Below are positions 43,400-54,471 of a stretch of 64,000 bases of DNA, piece by piece. Position 1 is the stretch's first letter, and each line of letters opens with the position of its first letter. Origin of the DNA: Trichobilharzia regenti (taxonomy: Eukaryota; Platyhelminthes; Trematoda; Strigeidida; Schistosomatidae); NCBI GenBank assembly GCA_944472135.2, contig OX235262.1, positions 57,198,440-57,262,439 on the forward strand, given 5' to 3'. The position numbers and the translations under genes are program-made. Below the pieces are notes generated by a model. The model was not told the origin of the DNA and ran no database searches. It worked only from the letters and a program-made list of their open reading frames with translations.

Positions 43400-44225
43400 A
43401 GTATATCTATGGTGAAATTAAACAAGCAAATAGGCATCTCCAATGGACACTACTGATTGTCATCAACTCAGATAACAACTCTCTGTAAGTTCTTACACAC
43501 CTGCGTGGATTCGAGTATTCAGTCTTGATTAGTATACCTTTTAAGTACTTCGTGCGAAAACGTTGCCACAGCACGTTTTGGTTGACGGTGTGGAATGCCA
43601 CCTTCAGGCCGAATATACAGCAAATGTTGGAAGCCGGTAAGCATGCTTATGTTTTTAAATGTCAAAAGGCGAAAATATAATCAATACATCCTCTTAATGG
43701 TCTAAAGTCTAACTAGTTTCCACGATTTAGTTTCTCTCATGCACCGCTCAGTTTACGCATGATTATCGAATCTACAACATTAAATGCTATACTAGTCGAG
43801 TTAACCCCACTATGATTATCACACGAAGACTTACCTTGCTTCTTACAGACAGGGGTAATCAATGTCTTACACCAGTTTAACAGAACTATCTCTGATTTCC
43901 AGACATAATATGTTATCCTAGTTAACCCAGACAACAGTCAGCTCCATCCCTAAACACATATGGAGTAACTCTACCAGACTCTGCTGCCTTGCTTCATCTC
44001 AGATAAAAGATACCCTCTGTAACTTCAGTTACAGATGGAGGATCAATACTGGCATCCCATCCAGGTAGGTGTTAGATGCTAGGCAAGTTAAATACGGTTG
44101 CAGGCCAGTTAGGTTGTCCCTAAAAGTGTTCCCCCAACGTTTCAGCCTTCTATCTTGAGATCTATTACACCTTGGAGTGAAAACCCGACTGTTGAATATG
44201 GGTTTTAATCTCATCAAATTTAAGT
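43400..44225 (-). pseudogene. RTE-B RT, old degenerate copy
   Basis: Minus-strand frames match the RTE-B units: SQDRRLKRWGNTF, LSGLTRI...WCKTLITPVCKKQGKSSCDNHSG, IIMRKLSGA, then FHTVNQNVLWQRF (motif A lost) and YRELLSELMTISSV. Strongly diverged, so older than the tandem array. Confidence 0.75.
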
Positions 44226-44798
44226 TAATGACGCAGAACCTGCTTGAGTCAACATCTAGTTTAGGAATAATTTTTTAACGGGTTAATCACTTTACTCACG
44301 TTGTCGAAAACAGACAGTTAATCACTTTACTCAAGTGAGTTGTACCACTTTCACTGTGGAGGTTTGTGACTAATCTTAGCGTGCATATCTCTACCATGTG
44401 TTTTTCTACGCCTTATCGCTTTATTCAACTTAGAACTGTTCAACTTTAAAGAGATGTCATAGCAAGTAAGCATAATTAGCTTGGTCACTAAGTAGATCGT
44501 ATTGCAGTTCTTATATAAGAAAACCGCCCAAGTATTTAAAAGCAGTAAAAAGTTTGAGACCAAGTATTTATTTAGGCATCACGACACTTTATAATGAAGT
44601 GTTTATAACAATTTACTAATTTATACACTTTAAATTCGCCGTGTGACACTTAGTATAATGGTTAATACACTTCTAAAATACTAGTTGAGCTGAGCTATGA
44701 TAATCTGTACATTACTGAAGTTGGGATACAAATAGTAATTGTGATCAGTCAAAACAAGTAAATAAGCAGGAAACTAAAATGAAATTACCAATACTTAC

Positions 44799-44948
44799 AC
44801 GATTAGTTGATTCCTCATTTTTCAAATTTTGCTTAGAAATACATAGTGGCCATATGGGACCCACTGGTCGGTTTCGATCCTCAGAGGCAATATATAAAAC
44901 CTCCTGACTTGTACTAAGCCATGATTTTCTCACTTTTCGGGGTTCCAT
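44799..44948 (-). CDS. ASPM-like gene, exon 1 (coding part)
   Basis: ATG at 44948 (minus), 150 bp, 50 codons, ending CGT/gtaagt in phase 0. The peptide is MEPRKVRKSWLSTSQEVLY...GPIWPLCISKQNLKNEESTNR. No upstream in-frame ATG was preferred, because the next one lies in a hydrophobic, non-conserved stretch. The phase fits exon 2. It is assigned by strand, phase and spacing; this peptide alone has no domain. Confidence 0.55.
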
Positions 44949-45839
44949 TATGCAGGAATGGGATACAGGAACTCTTTCAGAATGCAAAGAACAGTCATAA
45001 TAGATTACAGTTACTAAGGGTAGTAAAAATACTACTACAACAACGTTAACACAGTGCTTATATGTATAAAATAATGTCATTTGGGACGAAAGAAATAAAC
45101 GGAATTGTTGCTAGTGGATCAGTTAGGTGCCTAGAGTTGAACAACGGGAACTGATCAGTTAGAAATACGATTAGCTCCACAAGCATCAAAAATAACACAC
45201 AAGAACGAGTATCAACGAATATATGTAGTCGATCAGATGAATGGCGTCATATGGTGATAATCTGCTGGGAAGACTGAGGGCGGGGCGTAGCCCAACAGCA
45301 ATACAAATCTCTCTGTGCAAACATTATGTGCCTAGAAATAAGTTGCACCTTTTGTGTGAGTGACGACGCCAACTGATTAACAAAACCTTGTTAGGGCCCG
45401 AGCCTGTAGAGTCTAATCTAATTTATACGCCAAAATAAAGTATAAAGGAGCAGGAATAAAAGGACTCAGGGCATAAAATATGAATTTTTGTAAAGTGAAG
45501 TGCTAAAAATACATATTATGCCAAGAGATAAAGTTCTTTAGCGGGACAGTGAGTGCCTAATCCACAGGTTTCACACGTTCATCGTCCTACTACGAGCACC
45601 TACTTATAGGCGTCTAGTTGTTAGGAAAATTTATGTTGTTCAGGAATGCATAAGTGAGAGAGATAGTGAAAGAAGCCCATTTTAGGGCAACACAATCAAA
45701 GGAACAATACCTGCGTGACGACCTAATCAACTTGAACTCCCGCCGCAACGCGCTCAACTGTATTTCTGACGTTCTAGTTTTAAGATTGAAAGCTACACCT
45801 TATAATCTGGTGCTCTATATCTTTGTGTGTAAAGCAGAT
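44949..45839. other. Upstream region of the ASPM-like gene
   Basis: Would contain the promoter of the gene. I see no TATA or other defined element; the 45260-45420 patch is GC-richer. Confidence 0.3.
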
Positions 45840-46690
45840 TTTGCCTGTAAAAGGGAGCTGAAGGGCAACAGTGATACGTCCACCTTGCAAGACGACCTCA
45901 ACAAACTGTCGGAGTGGTCTGTTGAATGGATGCTCCCGATCAACGTGGCAAAATGTGCAACCATGCGCATTAGACAAGCAAGCACGAGCTCCTACGAACT
46001 AGAGGGAATAACACTTCCATCAGTTCAGACTCACTTGGACTTAGGTGTCATAGTTAGCCACGACTTAAAAACTACAGCACACTGTCGCGCGGTGGCTGCA
46101 CGTAGTTTCAGGTCCTTATGGGCGATTCGCAGAGCCTTTACAAGAATTACCAGAGATATGTTCACCTCCTTATACACATCTCTGGTTAGGTCAAGACTGG
46201 AAAACTGCATCCAGGCCGCCAGTCCGTGTCTAAAAGGGGATTCACACATTCTAGAAAGTGTTCAAAGGAAGGCAACACGTATGGTTCACGGCATAGCTAA
46301 CTTATCATATGAGGAAAGACTAGATAGTTTAAATCTCTTCTCACTGTCATACCGTAGGCAGAGAGGAGATTTAATCACAATGTTTAAAATTTTAAATAAT
46401 GACTACGGACCTGACCTATTCTCTCTTTTCCTTCCCACCAGGTCGGAACACCTTAGAGGACATAGCAGGAGAGTTCAAAAGCCAAGGAGAAATCATATTG
46501 CTGTTGAGTACTGGTTCTCACATCGAGTCATAAACTCTTGGAACCGTCTCCCAGAAGAAGTGGTGTCTGCAACCTCAATTGATTCGTTCAAGAAGGGTTT
46601 AGACAACCACAGAAATCTACTAGAAAAGGATTAACATAGGCTGCAAGCCTTCTATCCTCAAACAATAAATCTGAATCTGAATGAAATAAT
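45840..46690 (+). pseudogene. CR1-type LINE, ORF2 C-terminal fragment
   Basis: Open to 46634: LQDDLNKLSEWSVEWMLPINVAKCATMRI (after the RT motif C region), LDLGVIVSHDLK, FTSLYTSLVRSRLENCIQAASPCLK, then RVINSWNRLPEEVVSATSIDSFKKGLDNH. A 5'-truncated LINE. The 3' end carries AATAAA and a (TCTGAA)-type tail at 46670-46680. The frame extends upstream to 45654 without a recognisable domain. SR1/Perere-like. Confidence 0.8.
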
Positions 46691-47960
46691 GCTCCTATCC
46701 ACGCCAAGTAAAATACTAAGTCGCATCATCCTGGAGAGAATAAAGGATGCACTGGATACTGAACTCTGCCAGCCCAACTGGAACAAGCTGGCTGGATTCA
46801 GGAGAGACAAATCATGTGTCAATCAAATTACAACTCCACGCATCGTCGTCACAGAACAGAATAGAATGGCAGTCAAACCTCTACCTCAACTTCATTGACT
46901 TCAAAAAGTCTTCAGCAGACAGCGTTGACTGAGAAGTAATTTAGAAACTAATTCAACACTACGGCGTACCTCAAGTCTTTGTCAACCTCAGTCAACGGCC
47001 ATGTAACGGTGGAATGTGTCACGTGTTCCACAACGGAAAACTCAGTGAGGCGTTCGAAGTGTGCAGGAGTAAGACAAGCTGGCTGGCTGTATATTATCAC
47101 CAACGATGATATTCTTAATTGTGGTGGACTGGATTATGCGTCAGACCGTTGGGGACGAGGAGTCAGGAATACGCTGGACGACCGATTAGAAGACTCTAGA
47201 AGATCCGAATTTCGTAGATGAAATATGAAATAAGCTCGAAGACTTGCAGGCGAAAAGCAACAAACTAGCTGAGGAGACAGGCAGCGAAAACAGGACTACA
47301 GGTAAATACAGAGAAAACGGAGGTGGTGAATATAGCCAATCAACAGCAACAACAACTAGCACCAGTCACCATTAACGAGAGAGATTTTACAGAGGTTGCC
47401 TCCTTCATTTATCTGGGAAGTATTGTTTCAACTACAGGCAAAACTGACGAAGATGTCAAAGTCAGAATCGGAAAGGCAAGATACGCCTCCATCAACCTGA
47501 AACCAGTTTGAAAATCTTTCGCATTTTCAACACCAATGTGAATTCCGTTCTTCTATATAGGTCAGAAGCTTCCACTGCATGTCACGAAAAGGATTTCCAA
47601 CAGGCGGCAGACTTTCATCAACAGCTGCGTTCACTCCGTACTAAAGATCGAAAGGCCAGGAAGAATAAGCAACAAGAAACTATGGGAACAAACCAGCCAA
47701 GAGCCAATCGCTCAAAAAACTGTAGGAGAAAGTGGAGATGAATTGGGCATACATTGAGGAGGTCACCGAATGACATCGCATTTCAGGCCCCCGAGTGGAA
47801 TCCAAATGGGAGGCGACGAGTTGGTCGTCCTAGTGTGATATTGAGGAAATCGTGTGAGGGAGAGATGAGAGAGTTTGGTTGACCGTGAACCCAGCTGAAG
47901 AGGACGGCATAAAGCAGAACAAAATGGAGGTGTGTTGTTTCAGCTGTATGTTATGCGATT
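46683..47960 (+). pseudogene. RTE-A ORF2 fragment, degenerate
   Basis: IMLLSTPSKILSRIILERI, LAGFRRDKSCVNQI, NFIDFKKSSADSVD, then after stops FEVCAGVRQAG, SFIYLGSIVSTTGKTDEDVKVRIGKARYAS and the tail RKWRWIG-like. Many stops. The copy is cut at its 5' end, where the CR1 fragment abuts. Confidence 0.75.
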
Positions 47961-48059
47961 CGGATTTTAGAGAGTTTCCATAAAACCATGGGAAAAAGAT
48001 CCGAAATGAAGACGTTAATTTTGGATTATGCTCATGTCAGTCAAGTTTTAAAAACTCTG

Positions 48060-48399
48060 AATGTACAGGCCTTGCTACGATGGACCACATGCTGTCCCTC
48101 GACGGCTTTCAGAAACAATTTGTATTAACCAACGAGAAAAACGAAACACAGATTGGCGACTCAAGAATCCTTTATTCTTACGCCAACATATAGCCGACAA
48201 TAATGTTATTACAGAGAGATCGAGAATAAATGTTATTACAATAAATCGCGATATTACTTCCGGTAGTTATTATAAATACCCTGAACAGCGAAAGATGGGA
48301 CAATAACTGCCGTATTGTTGACACCGGCGAAAAATATGGAGGAGTTGGGGTTGAGCAAACAACCATGAATTGATCGTTCAATCCTCAATTACATTGACA
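48060..48399 (-). repeat. Degenerate solo BEL LTR
   Basis: The minus strand reads TGTCAATG...TTGAACGATCAATTCATGG and further matches to the LTRs above, but strongly diverged. Internal BEL sequence is absent on both sides. Confidence 0.7.
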
Positions 48400-48830
48400 G
48401 CTCATATACCTAAATAAACTTGTTTGCGCTGCAATGAGGTAAAACCTATGTTCTATTATTCTTGTGCTTTATTTGGTACTCTTTCGGTGGAGGTACTGCA
48501 TACTTGAGCGGTAATCTCTACGATATTAACCTCTTACTATAGGTTAATGTAATTAAGTACGAACACTATCAACTGATATTGGTGGTAACTTATAAGGGAT
48601 TTATCGAACCTAAACATCTCCCTAACGTCACGCGATTACACCTCCTGGCCATAGTTGAATCTGTAGGGATCATTGTTTAAGAATCTAACAAGTGTATTCA
48701 AAATATAAGAACAGAACGTAGGCACTGTATTAGAGTATGATCTCGTTATAGATTAAGTGCATTCAAAAATAGTACATTACTTTTATTCCAGTTGAAGCGT
48801 GATGTAAATCCATATGATGATGTGTCATTG
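48400..48830. other. AT-rich spacer
   Basis: Nothing recognised. Confidence 0.4.
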
Positions 48831-49199
48831 TTAGCCGCGTCTCGTAAACCGTTAATGCCCAGTTCTTGCTAGGCTGGGACTCACGCTGTTCCTCGAAGCT
48901 TCTCAGAAACGCTTAGTACGAACGGACGCAAAAACCAGAACCCAGTTTGGCGACTCGAGAATTCTTTATTCTAACACCAACACATAGCCATTGTACAACT
49001 AAGCTTTACAACTAAGGTCTATGAACAAATATTACAATAATAAATCACAATATTACTTCTAACAGTTTTGGTCTGACTTCTTTCTGAACAGCGACCGATG
49101 AGACGATGACTGGCTGATGGATGCCTCCGCGAAAATTTGGGAAGTTGGTTTTGAGCAAACAACCATGAATTGATCGTTTTATCTTCATCTACATTGACA
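48831..49199 (-). repeat. BEL-5 3' LTR
   Basis: About 369 bp. The inner end is TGTCAATG (minus); the outer end is altered (ttagccgcg instead of tgtcagccgcg). Confidence 0.85.
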
Positions 49200-49236
49200 C
49201 CCGCCGGCCCAATAAGGGATCCATCCCTTTTTTCCA

Positions 49237-49467
49237 TCACGACCAATGCGCGTTGACTTGGATGCCATTGCGAGAACCTGGGTCACACGGACAGAGCTGA
49301 AATGGAGAGGAAACAGAAAAGCCAACACACCACAAGCATACCCACAGCACAATCTCACACATCAATGACAACCTACACCTTCCAGTTAAAGGCATCCTCT
49401 TGACACATCCTCTTGCAACACAATCGCCACTTGCTAGAATGACTCTTGCAGAATGCAGTGTGGCCAT
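49237..49467 (-). CDS. Small conserved hydrophobic ORF of BEL-5 (76 aa)
   Basis: Nearly identical to the BEL-3 ORF: MATLHSARVILASGD, MCEIVLWVCLWCVGFSV and CPCDPGSRNG. Same position next to the 3' LTR. Function unknown. Confidence 0.4.
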   Translation of the reverse strand: MATLHSARVILASGDCVARGCVKRMPLTGRCRLSLMCEIVLWVCLWCVGFSVSSPFQLCPCDPGSRNGIQVNAHWS

Positions 49468-50004
49468 AGCACCACCTCACGATACTCTACGCACATCCTC
49501 TTATCTACTCACTACCAATTACCACTGCAATCGCTTGTCACTCATTCTACTTCATTTCTAGTAACGTCGACGTATACGAGCCTCAGTCATCTACAATCTC
49601 GCTCCCCGGCGTGTGGGACCACAGCTAACAATTATCTCCGTATGCATTTCATTCTCAGCAATAGCCTCCCCGGCGTATACGACCCATCTGCTGTCCTTAA
49701 CATCAACCAATTCATTCACGGATGTAGAAGACAAGAAACAACTTCAGAACTAAGCACGACGAAAATTTTAACAAAATTATGCAATAACAACAAGGTACGA
49801 AAACAACGAGTAAACACAATGAATCCAAAAACACCAATTGATGTGACACAACACACATATATACAAACAGTGCACATAACCTCGCAGATCGTGTCTCGAT
49901 GGAATTCCTTGGAAGAATCGCGCAGGAATTACACCAGTACGCCTGCAACCCCTCTCAGGTTGACGACTGTAAGTTGTGGAATGTCCGAACACGAACAAGA
50001 TTAA
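49453..50004 (+). CDS. Antisense ORF in BEL-5 tail (183 aa)
   Basis: ATG 49453; overlaps the start of the minus-strand small ORF by 15 nt, head-to-head. It contains NNYLRMHFILSNSLPGVYDPSAV, GCRRQETTSELSTTK and RWNSLEESRRNYTS. No domain recognised. It spans part of the first hairpin unit, which may constrain its sequence at RNA level instead. Confidence 0.35.
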   Translation: MQCGHSTTSRYSTHILLSTHYQLPLQSLVTHSTSFLVTSTYTSLSHLQSRSPACGTTANNYLRMHFILSNSLPGVYDPSAVLNINQFIHGCRRQETTSELSTTKILTKLCNNNKVRKQRVNTMNPKTPIDVTQHTYIQTVHITSQIVSRWNSLEESRRNYTSTPATPLRLTTVSCGMSEHEQD

Positions 50005-50345
50005 CCGACAATTACAATAATTGGAACTCATATAATTATTTAAAGCAAACATATGTACAATCACTACATCAAATGTTGTGGATTCATGCATGACGAACTA
50101 TCCTTGAAGAACTGTAGGACTTACTGCAGTACGCCTACATTCCTTCTCAGGTTGTTGATCCAAGTGGAAGTCGTCCGGACACAATCAGAATTACCAACAG
50201 CTAGATGACAGATGATATCAATTCAGTGTATACAACATGAACACATGTACAAAATCACACGCCAAGCACATTGGACCGCTGATTAATGCGCTACCCTTTG
50301 AGGAATTGTAGGACTTACAGCAGTAAGCCTACAACCCTTCTCAGG
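49900..50345 (-). promoter_or_regulatory. BEL-5 tail hairpin repeats (three units)
   Basis: Cores near 49909-49955, 50105-50150 and 50300-50345 on the minus strand. Spacing is again ~195 bp. The one nearest 49910 has TTGCAGG/CCTGC, a C-G pair where BEL-2 hairpin 1 has U-A. Confidence 0.55.
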
Positions 50346-50353
50346 TTGACGCT

Positions 50354-52304
50354 CTAGGTTGGAAAATCGTTGCAGAGTTCATTTGCTGACTCCCTTCTAT
50401 CAGCTATATCCTCAAATCTGAACGGTGACACACCCATGTCATTGTATGGTAGAATATAGATGAGGAACAAACACACGACGTATCTGATCAACCAAGCGTA
50501 GAAACAGAGTGATTTACACCAAAGATAATAGCATTCAAACAGTGACTTGAAACTAGAAATGCCTTTATTCATGCAAGTCAATTTAACAATTACTCTCTCG
50601 TTTACACTTGACTTATCCTCCCTAAACTGAGCAATATCTTTCGTCTTTTCAAACGCACCCATACTATCATAGTTATTGCACAAGATACTTGAGTTAATGG
50701 GCGTCTTTTTCATTGTGGATGACACCACCAATGACAACTGAGCGACACAAGTTGATGAACTTAGCGGTGGATCAGCAGCTGTTGTTGTCCGGCTTTCAGA
50801 TAGATGTCTAACTGCAAGATTACCACCACTGCTGTCTTTTACTGTCAGCTCCGGTTAGGCACTATCATCTGATGATATGTGGGCTTCACTCTGATAAATT
50901 ACACTGACGGTTTGACAAGTATGCATGCCTTCTGCAACAGCATCTGCATTTATTTCTAATTCACGTTCAAGTTGTACAGAACCTTTGTTCAACTTAGCAG
51001 TAGTAGGCATATTCCTCATCTCATCATGATCAACCAAAGACAAATGTGAAGTATCATGATCATTATCACGAATATTCACTTTACCGTCAGTTTCATCATT
51101 TTTAAACACTTCATTAACAGCAGTAGACAATTTTGGTTCCTCCTCGTAAATCCTAAAAGGTTCTATACCTACACTCTGACTATTAATACCTTGTAAACTT
51201 GTGGAGTCAGAACTGCACTCTGAAGCAATAACTCTATGCTGTGACACTCTATTCAACAATGGCTTACCAGTTGCAACTATAGACTTCTTGACCGCACCGT
51301 TATCGTCACACAATTCGGAGTCAGACCTGGATTTCACATTTAGCTTATCACTGAACTTGCTCACTTATTCACAGTTCACTTCTGTATGCACCTCTTGCAA
51401 ACGTGTAAAACACAACCGTGTTTGTCTTGCATCTTGCAACTTATCTGTTGAGGATGTACTACGAAACCTGTTACACTCAATAGATCTATATGCATTACTA
51501 GACACCATAGAGCCTTCTCGATATCCACCTCTTTGAGATCCGTTCGTCATCAATGATTGCATTTTGCTCTCAGACTGCTCTATTCCAGGGGTGAAATGCA
51601 ATAGACTGGCGAACTTGCTCATAGATTGATTGACACTATCTTTTACCAGCTTCAGAATATCATCAAACTTTGGCTCGATGCCTTCATCCTCTATACGAGA
51701 GCTTATCTTCACCCACTTCCTTTGCAGTCGAGTAGGTAGGCGTCTCGCTATTACTTCTAGGATAATACTCGAGTTGAGGTCACTCGTGTAGTTCATCAAA
51801 ATCAATGCGTTCCTGTGAGTCAAAAGATTGCCCGAAAACTCAGTGAGTGCCTTGGAGTCATTTTGCAATTGACCACCATTACCCTTAACAGCTTTGAATA
51901 ATTTCCCTACAATCATCGAAGATCTTCCTCTGACGCAGTATACTCATAGCCTCAGAGTATCCCTCATTAGGGGGCATGAGCTTACAGCACTGTATAGATC
52001 TTGCAGCATCTCCAGTGCAATATCTCATCAAGCACATTAACTTCATTTCATCATTTAATAAAAAACTACTCAGCATGATCTGAAACCCCCTTGCAAATTG
52101 TAAATAGTCAGCGGGGTTTCCATCGAAACACCGAGGTTCAAATTTGGGGAGTTTGATGTTCCTATTATCCCTGAACGGCGAAACAGTAACATCAACCATG
52201 TCATGTTTAACATCAGACACATCGTTACAAGTAACAGACAAGTCACCATGACTTACTTTCCTGTTTGCATCCAAGACGCTCTGTCCCTTCTTTGACCCAG
52301 GCAT
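50354..52304 (-). pseudogene. BEL-5 gag fusion gene, broken
   Basis: ATG intact at 52304 (MPGSKKGQ). Gag N-terminal part, then a frameshift near 51925, RRLPTRLQRKWVKISS, degenerate knuckle CFTRLQEVHTEVNC, TAA after NCE (near 51366), linker, another stop near 50857, and the pol-derived C-terminus (CYYLWCKSLCFYAWLIRYVV...FRFEDIADRRESANEL). Confidence 0.8.
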
Positions 52305-52451
52305 TGTTGAACGTGAACCAATTCCAAAAACGTTCCAGATATTGCTAGTTCAAAGAGGACTTGACCGGTACCAGGAAAGATGAACGGTGACTATCCAAAC
52401 TTTCACCAACTGTTCGAAACCGTCAATAACTGACGGCGTACCGTCAGAAAC

Positions 52452-52819
52452 TGTCAGCCGCGTCTCGTAAACCGTTAATGCCCAGTTCTTGCTAGGCTGG
52501 GACTCACGCTGTTCCTCGAAGCTTCTCAGAAACGCTTAGTACGAACGGACGCAAAAACCAGAACCCAGTTTGGCGACTCGAGAATTCTTTATTCTAACAC
52601 CAACACATAGCCATTGTACAACTAAGCTTTACAACTAAGGTCTATGAACAAATATTACAATAATAAATCACAATATTACTTCTAACAGTTTTGGTCTGAC
52701 TTCTTTCTGAACAGCGACCGATGAGACGATGACTGGCTGATGGATGCCTCCGCGAAAATTTGGGAAGTTGGGTATGAGCAAACAACTATGAATTGATCGT
52801 TTATCTTCAACTGCATTGA
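52452..52819 (-). repeat. BEL-5 5' LTR
   Basis: 368 bp, subtype as BEL-4. The outer end lacks the final CA of the inverted repeat (ctgcattga then flank). Confidence 0.85.
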
Positions 52820-53340
52820 AATCTGGTATAATAGAGTGACTATAGGTCTCAGTATTAACAATTACATGGAATCTGTATGCGACTTTGAGTGCTCTGAGCA
52901 TCGGTCGGTTGTTCAGAGTAGATCTTTTATTAACAAGGATTAAGTAAATTTGAAATTTGAAAGTATGTTTGAAGAGTACGTTCTCGTTAATCAGGCTCGG
53001 GTATGGTTCAGTATTCAGTAGTTTTGTGCAGCGTGACGACCCTGTATTGCAAGTAGTATCAGTACTATTCTCTGCTGTATTTATAGAGTTGCTGTCTGCT
53101 CCTTTCGGTCGATTATGAGCTGTGAAATTGCTTTCCCTATCGAATAAGATGGTTCCATTCTTAGGTAGGTCGGAGACATGTTTGGGGTGTTTTATTTGGC
53201 CTATGTTTACACAGGTGCCGGATGGTTTGACAAGTGTGTGTGCATTAGACTTCCTGTTTGCTGTCCAACACTGGTGTTCCGGGTTGTGAGGAGTTGACAT
53301 CCCTACCAGCCGTTCATTCGACGCTGACAGGAATGTGGCG
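52820..53340 (-). pseudogene. CR1-type LINE ORF2, N-terminal/endonuclease start, antisense
   Basis: The minus strand reads CVNIGQIKHPKHVSDLPKNG and YLILVNKRSTLNNRPMLRALKV...VIVNTETYSHS, the counterpart of residues ~60-180 of the ORF2 at 55958. It breaks off at the BEL-5 LTR. Confidence 0.8.
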
Positions 53341-54471
53341 AATCCAGTTAATTGGAACTTGGTGATACCTATAGCCTACTATTCCGCTTATTGCTTGAAG
53401 AAACTAGTTGTGTCCTCATATGTGATTCATTGCACTTATTGCTGCATTGTATATTAATTCCCGGAAGCCTGATGCTCTATGTTTTATCAAAGCTCGCCCT
53501 TACAGCATAGTTCGAAAACCAGAGTGGTTGGTAGATGAGCTCTAAGTGTTTTCCTTTGTAACATTTAGAGAGGGGATGTGGTTAATTCAGTTGTAAATGT
53601 GGGCTATAATTCGACTTGTCATGTTTTGAAGGTGTGTTTGACGTTGTTGTCCGTGGAAAGTATGGCCTTAATTCTTCTACTAGTGAGACTGCTAGCATAA
53701 TCTGGTGCCTATTTCCCTCCTAGTGTGGCTTCTTCTAAGGGGGATTTTGTGGATGCAGTATATCCATTGTTATAAGTGGTTAGATGATTTACCAGATTTA
53801 TTAAGTTAAACTGACTGAATGTTTTCTGAATATCACGTTACCTCAATAGGAGATATGTAGGTCTAGTGACCAGTAACGAGAAAGCTCCTGTAACTCACTG
53901 CGTGGAAGCATCCACTAGGGTTGTGAATTTCGAAAAGGATTAAAACACCGGTCAATAGACTCTAAGAATTCGTACAGGTAATAAACTTTTAATGAGAAAT
54001 TAAGGTTGCCATTACTTCTGACACATTTTCAGCTATTGCGCCTAGTTGCCTCACATTCTGGCTGTTTCGAAAGTTGGGCACGTTTTTGAGTGGCCTTATC
54101 ACACATCCCTGCTGATTGTATCGTCGTGGTCCATTGCCTTGGTGGTTTAACGACAATGAATTTTCCCATCAGGAATTTTTTCCTGACGCATACATTATCG
54201 GTGATATTATATTCTTGAACTGCGTTACGTTTGCTTCCCTACTATCAGAAAATGTCGCTTGATACTGATACATGCATGGTGTAATGGACTGAGGGAAACA
54301 GTTATTGCAAAAGTCAAACGCACATTATTGATTTTTCTGTATCGCGGTACGTTCAACGTTTGCGTTACATTTTTACGTGATTCGTTACATAAAATTTATC
54401 TTGTTGTAGTACTTGCACAAGTACTATACCACTTCCATACTTGTAACCACTAACTCTCATTTCTAATAGTT
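53341..54471 (+). other. CR1 5' UTR and unassigned sequence
   Basis: The last few hundred bases likely belong to the 5' UTR of the CR1 element starting its ORF1 at 54472. The rest holds nothing I recognise. Confidence 0.4.

Larger units (their letters stand above)
41299..44798 (-). other. Intron 1 of the ASPM-like gene
   Basis: 3.5 kb holding a GC-rich repeat (42356-43010), a decayed antisense RTE-B copy (43400-44225) and otherwise AT-rich sequence with nothing else recognised. Confidence 0.5.
48831..52819 (-). mobile_element. BEL-5, gag-only BEL element (minus strand)
   Basis: 3' LTR 48831-49199, small ORF, antisense ORF, three tail hairpin units, gag (52304-50354), leader with hairpin and 5' LTR 52452-52819. 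Both outer LTR ends are slightly eroded, and no clear target duplication remains. It inserts into an antisense CR1 fragment. Confidence 0.85.
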
